From JAVBNJ01 sp031551625 (lineage in GTDB: Bacteria; Bacteroidota; Bacteroidia; Bacteroidales; UBA932), in assembly GCA_031551625.1 (NCBI GenBank), contig JAVBNJ010000087.1, positions 1-32,414 of the forward strand: 32,414 bases of DNA, in the 5' to 3' direction. Each line of letters starts with the position of its first letter. Within the stretch, counting starts at the first letter, position 1. A model generated the notes under the pieces. The model did no database searches. It was not told where the DNA came from and saw only the letters and a list, made by a program, of their open reading frames with translations. Made by a program: the position numbers and the translations under genes. Positions 29,457 to 32,414 of the stretch are shown here, piece by piece.

Positions 29457-29729
29457 ATGGCGTTGTTCTGCTGTTTTAGCGGCTATTCCGCAAACTGCAT
29501 CTTGGCTACACAAGTCAGCGTCAACTACCAAACGCAGCAGGTCACCTTTAAGCTGATGTGGACGAATGCCACGGGAACCAGAACAAATGTAACGTATACG
29601 ACTCCTGCATTAACGGCGAATATGATAGTGGTTATCTCAGCTTGTATTGTAATACTATTGGTAGCTATCACCGTTGTATACGTGATTAATGAAATTACTC
29701 TTACTTGTTGTTCTTTCGATTCTAAATAA
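29457..29729 (+). CDS. Small secreted/membrane protein, possibly decayed paralogue of the gene at position 1
   Basis: 90 residues from the ATG at 29457. Residues 11-42 (SANCILATQVSVNYQTQQVT, then FKLMWTNATGTR) align with the mature start of the gene at 1-156. The homologous start codon lies seven codons upstream, at 29436, where ATA replaces ATG; translation of that stretch (KIYFSFMALF) resembles the paralogue's signal peptide. So the listed ATG truncates the signal. After residue 45 the resemblance to anything known ends, and a hydrophobic segment (MIVVISACIVILLVAITVVY) appears. A +2 frame stays open for 41 codons (29564-29686), so a frameshift is possible. It may be a relic. Function unknown. 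Confidence 0.55.
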   Translation: MALFCCFSGYSANCILATQVSVNYQTQQVTFKLMWTNATGTRTNVTYTTPALTANMIVVISACIVILLVAITVVYVINEITLTCCSFDSK

Positions 29730-29736
29730 TTTATGT

Positions 29737-29744
29737 TAAATTTG
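29737..29744 (+). promoter_or_regulatory. -7 promoter element of the threonine dehydrogenase gene
   Basis: TAAATTTG fits TAnnTTTG; transcription is expected from about 29751, some 34 nt before the ATG. Confidence 0.5.
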
Positions 29745-29784
29745 CACTAAATTTACCAATGAGAAACTTAAAATTTAACTCTAT

Positions 29785-30732
29785 ATGAAAAAAATTCTGG
29801 TAATTGGTGCACTGGGGCAGATTGGTTCGGAGCTCACAGCGGCTTTCAACGAGCGCTATGGCACAAACAATGTGGTGGTGGCCGATGTGAACGAAGACAA
29901 AAACAATTTTTTCCCGAACAACGTGTTCGAAAAAATCAATGTGATGGATAGCGATGCGATTGAAAGCGCTATCAAGCGTCACAACATCGACACCATTGTG
30001 AACCTTGCAGCCATCCTTTCGGCTACGGGCGAAAAAAATCCCGACTTGGCGTGGGACATCAACATCAATGGGTTGTTGAATGTGATTCGCTTAGGCATTA
30101 AGCATAAGCTCGACCGCGTGATGGTGCCGAGTTCCATTGCTGTGTTCGGCCCGCAATCGGTGCTCTACAATACGCCGCAGGAAACGGTGTTGACGCCGAA
30201 TACCATGTATGGCGTAACAAAGGTAGTAGGCGAATTGTTGGGTGATTATTACTTCAATAAATTTGGCCTTGACTTCCGCGGTATCCGCTACCCGGGCATC
30301 ATCAGTAACAAGACCATGCCTGGCGGTGGTACGACCGACTATGCGGTGGAAATTTTCTACGAAGCAGTGAAAAATAAAAAATACACTTGCTTCCTCAGCA
30401 GCGAGTCATGCCTGCCGATGATGTATATGCCCGACTGCGTACGTGCAACTGTAACATTGCTCGAAGCCGACCGCAGCACGCTGAAACATTGTGGCAACTA
30501 CAATGTAGGTGCTATGAGTTTTACGCCCGAAATGTTGGCTGCCGAAATCAAAAAACACATTCCCGAATTTACCATTGATTACAAACCCGACTTCCGTCGC
30601 GAGATTGCTAAATATTGGCCTGCTTCGGTCGACGATTCTGCTGCGCGTTCCGAATGGGGCTGGAAACCCGAATGGAGTATGGAAACTATGGTGGCAGATA
30701 TGCTCCGCGCTGTACGCGAAAAAATGAAATAA
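29785..30732 (+). CDS. L-threonine 3-dehydrogenase, SDR type
   Basis: 315 residues, an extended short-chain dehydrogenase. The NAD-binding GALGQIG is at 8-14, and the catalytic Tyr142-Lys146 is in MYGVTK. Family-typical stretches are NLAAILSATGEKNPDLAWDINI, RVMVPSSIAVFGPQ, FRGIRYPGIIS and PGGGTTDYAVEIFYEA. It oxidises threonine to 2-amino-3-ketobutyrate, which a CoA ligase (Kbl) then splits to glycine and acetyl-CoA. No kbl is in the window. The zinc-dependent Tdh of E. coli is unrelated. An ACAAGGGTAAAA hairpin lies behind the stop. Confidence 0.92.
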   Translation: MKKILVIGALGQIGSELTAAFNERYGTNNVVVADVNEDKNNFFPNNVFEKINVMDSDAIESAIKRHNIDTIVNLAAILSATGEKNPDLAWDININGLLNVIRLGIKHKLDRVMVPSSIAVFGPQSVLYNTPQETVLTPNTMYGVTKVVGELLGDYYFNKFGLDFRGIRYPGIISNKTMPGGGTTDYAVEIFYEAVKNKKYTCFLSSESCLPMMYMPDCVRATVTLLEADRSTLKHCGNYNVGAMSFTPEMLAAEIKKHIPEFTIDYKPDFRREIAKYWPASVDDSAARSEWGWKPEWSMETMVADMLRAVREKMK

Positions 30733-30756
30733 TTTTTAAAGTGCAAAGGTAACGGA

Positions 30757-30850
30757 ACAAGGGTAAAAGGGGGCTATTGCCGCATATCTTTTTACCCTTG
30801 TCCCTTTTCACCCTTTCACCTTATGTCCCTTTTCACCCTTTTACCATTAT
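30757..30850. repeat. Hairpin and CCCTTTTCACC short repeats between the dehydrogenase and transporter genes
   Basis: A perfect 12-bp inverted repeat ACAAGGGTAAAA (30757-30768) / TTTTACCCTTGT (30790-30801) is followed by direct copies of CCCTTTTCACC separated by CTTATGTC. The ATG at 30777 lies in the loop and would give a Pro/Phe-rich N-terminus with no family match. Confidence 0.6.
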
Positions 30851-30854
30851 AAAC

Positions 30855-31790
30855 ATGTACGAAGACTTATTGAAATTAGACACCATCATGCCCAATTTTA
30901 CGCAGGGTAGTTTATTAGTAATGAATCTTACCATTGGATTCATGATGTTTGGTGTGGCGCTGGAATTGAAGTGGGAACATTTTAAGGCGCTTTGGGCCAA
31001 CCCTAAGTTGATGATTGTTGGACTCACGAGCCAGTTTATCCTGTTGCCGCTACTCTCGTTTCTCATGGCATGGCTACTGGGTTCGTGGATAACACCTGCA
31101 GTGGCCTTTGGTATAATCCTCGTGGCGGCTTGTCCCGGAGGCAATGTGTCGAATTTTATCACCAGTTTCTCGAAAGGTAACGTGGCACTGGCAGTCAGCC
31201 TTACTGCAGTGGGTACCGTGCTGGCGGTGGTAATGACGCCGTTTAACTTCGAACTTTACGGGCACCTCTATTCGGCTACCTCAAAACTCAACCGCCCGCT
31301 CGAAATACCGCTAACCGACATGTTGCGCACAGTGTTTATTATATTGGGTATTCCCGTGTTGTTAGGTATTCTTGCCTCTAACTATTTGCCGAAACTGGCG
31401 GCGAAAATTAAGCAGCCGGTGGGCATGATTTCCGGTATTATTTTTATTGGTTTTGTGATAGTAGCGTTTGCAGGTAATGCAAGTTATTTCGTAAAATACA
31501 TCAAGTGGATTTTTGGTATTGTGCTTGTCCAGAATGCGCTGATTTGGTGGTCGTCGTACCAATATTCAAAGCTGTTCCGCCTGCAACAGCGCGATCGCCG
31601 TACAGTTGCCATCGAAAGTTCTATTCAGAACTCAGGTTTAGGATTAGCGCTGTTGTTCAATCCGAAAGTATTTCCGCCCGATTTACAATTAGGTGGTATG
31701 GCCTTTGTGGTGGCCTGGTGGGGCATTTGGCACATTATGGCCGGTGGCGCTATGGGCGCTTGGTGGCGTTGGGGCCGGCCAATAAAATAA
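30855..31790 (+). CDS. Bile acid:sodium symporter (BASS) family transporter
   Basis: 311 residues from the ATG at 30855 (MYEDLLKLDTIMPNFTQGSL), with about nine to ten membrane segments. Family marks are the inverted-topology core with GIILVAACPGGNVSNFITSFSKGNVALAVSLTAVGT and the later IESSIQNSGLGLAL. BASS proteins move organic anions such as bile acids, pantoate or keto acids with sodium; the substrate here is not predictable. An upstream in-frame ATG (30777) would add 26 residues drawn from a repeat and is rejected. The gene ends 2 nt before a 27-bp inverted repeat. Confidence 0.88.
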   Translation: MYEDLLKLDTIMPNFTQGSLLVMNLTIGFMMFGVALELKWEHFKALWANPKLMIVGLTSQFILLPLLSFLMAWLLGSWITPAVAFGIILVAACPGGNVSNFITSFSKGNVALAVSLTAVGTVLAVVMTPFNFELYGHLYSATSKLNRPLEIPLTDMLRTVFIILGIPVLLGILASNYLPKLAAKIKQPVGMISGIIFIGFVIVAFAGNASYFVKYIKWIFGIVLVQNALIWWSSYQYSKLFRLQQRDRRTVAIESSIQNSGLGLALLFNPKVFPPDLQLGGMAFVVAWWGIWHIMAGGAMGAWWRWGRPIK

Positions 31791-31792
31791 AC

Positions 31793-31895
31793 TGTCCACA
31801 AACCGTAAGCTCGGCGAAGCCAATTACACTAATTTCACGAATGTGTTTGCAAAGCAAACAATAATTAACTTCGCCGAGCTTACGGTTTGTGGACA
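31793..31895. repeat. 27-bp perfect inverted repeat with inner hairpin (dispersed repeat, copy 2)
   Basis: The outer arms 31793-31819 and 31869-31895 are exact reverse complements (TGTCCACAAACCGTAAGCTC and so on). The 49-nt loop holds CAATTACAC, TTTCACGAATG and an inner stem GTTTGC-AAA-GCAAAC. The left half matches the element at 22937. It has the look of a MITE or REP-type element, or a 3' protective hairpin. Confidence 0.75.
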
Positions 31896-31911
31896 AAAAA
31901 TAATAGATATA

Positions 31912-32414
31912 ATGAGTTTAAAAATAGAAAAACACTCTTTTACATTTCAACTACTCATTTGGGCGAGTATACCGTTTCAACGCCTGTTTTACCGCCGTGT
32001 GGAAATGGAAGGAAAGAAGAATATCCCACAAGGCGTGCCACTCATTTTTGTGGCCAATCACCAGAACTCGTTGTTGGACGCTATCAATATCATTCATGCG
32101 ACCGGCTGCCGGCAGATTGTGTTTATGACACGTGCCGATATCTTTAAAAAGAAATTTGTAGCGCGTTTGTTGAATTTTATGAAAATGGTGCCGGTGTACC
32201 GTATGCGTGACGGGATTGAAAGTATGGGACAGAACGATGCTACGTTCGACCTGTTGATGCCCGTGCTGAAAGCCTGTCGGGCTGTCGGCATTTTCCCGGA
32301 AGGAATACAGGCCGACAAGCACCATCTATTCTCGTTCAAAAAAGGATTGTGCCGCATTGCTTTTCGTGCCGAAGAAGAAAACGATTTCAATCTTGGCGTA
32401 ACCATTGTTCCCAT
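31912..32414 (+). CDS. PlsC-like 1-acyl-glycerol-3-phosphate acyltransferase, N-terminal part (cut by window end)
   Basis: The ATG at 31912-31914 opens a frame with no stop to the window end, about 167 codons. The acyltransferase block I motif NHQNSLLD (the HX4D type, with the catalytic His) and block III FPEG are both present, with the intervening MTRADIFKKKFV and VPVYRMRDG. Such enzymes acylate lysophosphatidate or related lipids at the inner membrane. An N-terminal hydrophobic stretch (FQLLIWASIPFQRLFY) probably associates with the membrane. The start is 16 nt after the inverted repeat. Because the protein is incomplete, a glycerol-phosphate or ornithine-lipid acyltransferase cannot be excluded. 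Confidence 0.85.
   Translation, partial: MSLKIEKHSFTFQLLIWASIPFQRLFYRRVEMEGKKNIPQGVPLIFVANHQNSLLDAINIIHATGCRQIVFMTRADIFKKKFVARLLNFMKMVPVYRMRDGIESMGQNDATFDLLMPVLKACRAVGIFPEGIQADKHHLFSFKKGLCRIAFRAEEENDFNLGVTIVP

Noticed and set aside
30757..30850. CRISPR-like array of short repeats
   Set aside because: The units are about 11 bp, imperfect and lack spacers of constant length; no cas gene is present. No CRISPR array was seen elsewhere in the window.
30777..30854. 26-codon upstream extension of the BASS transporter
   Set aside because: Encoded by a hairpin loop and CCCTTTTCACC repeats; the family start fits the ATG at 30855.
31887..32147. 86-codon plus-strand frame at the window end
   Set aside because: It is a shadow of the PlsC-like acyltransferase, which carries the NHQNSLLD and FPEG motifs in another frame.

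Overview
The window comes from a member of the Bacteroidota, most likely Bacteroidales. The evidence is the recurring -7 promoter element TAnnTTTG, A-rich leaders without Shine-Dalgarno sequences, the ribosomal gene order with map and infA between secY and rpmJ, an L17 with a long Lys/Ala tail, a gldE-gldD pair and an SDR-type threonine dehydrogenase. The genus cannot be fixed from the sequence.

Layout. Positions 1-156 hold the 5' end of a small secreted-protein gene on the minus strand. From about 600 to 11930 runs a minus-strand ribosomal/transcription cluster, in transcription order rplP-rpmC-rpsQ-rplN-rplX-rplE-rpsN-rpsH-rplF-rplR-rpsE-rpmD-rplO-secY-map-infA-rpmJ-rpsM-rpsK-rpsD-rpoA-rplQ, closed by a hairpin terminator. 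The usual upstream half (rpsJ to rpsC) is missing. rplP instead has its own full -33/-7 promoter and a leader of about 160 nt. Five of the six wide gaps inside the cluster carry an inverted repeat starting 1-6 nt after the preceding stop codon.

From 12087 to 21564, still on the minus strand, lie a GH2 beta-mannosidase lipoprotein, a 3-methyladenine DNA glycosylase, two tandem paralogous lipoproteins of unknown function, a large ABCG-like ATPase/permease fusion and an rRNA m5C methyltransferase. A plus-strand operon gldE-gldD-phosphopantetheinyl transferase (21877-24342) meets a minus-strand radical SAM DNA modification/repair protein. A GH28 pectinase and a DUF456 membrane protein follow, also on the minus strand. 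The right end is on the plus strand: guanine deaminase-like protein, WYL regulator, a paralogue of the gene at position 1, threonine 3-dehydrogenase, a BASS-family transporter and the 5' part of a PlsC-like acyltransferase.

How the genes relate. The left third makes ribosomes, RNA polymerase alpha and the Sec channel. The GH2 and GH28 enzymes point to use of plant mannans and pectins. gldE and gldD belong to the Bacteroidota gliding/type IX secretion gene set. Dispersed repeats fill several gaps: a REP-like ATTGC/GCAAT hairpin, CACAGATT units, and a GTCCAC...CTCGGCGAA...AATTACACGAA element. Some supply the predicted start codons of neighbouring genes. The most unusual signals are (1) two distant paralogues whose noncoding upstream DNA is more alike than their coding DNA, (2) hairpins abutting stop codons throughout the ribosomal cluster, and (3) the break of the S10 operon exactly between rpsC and rplP.
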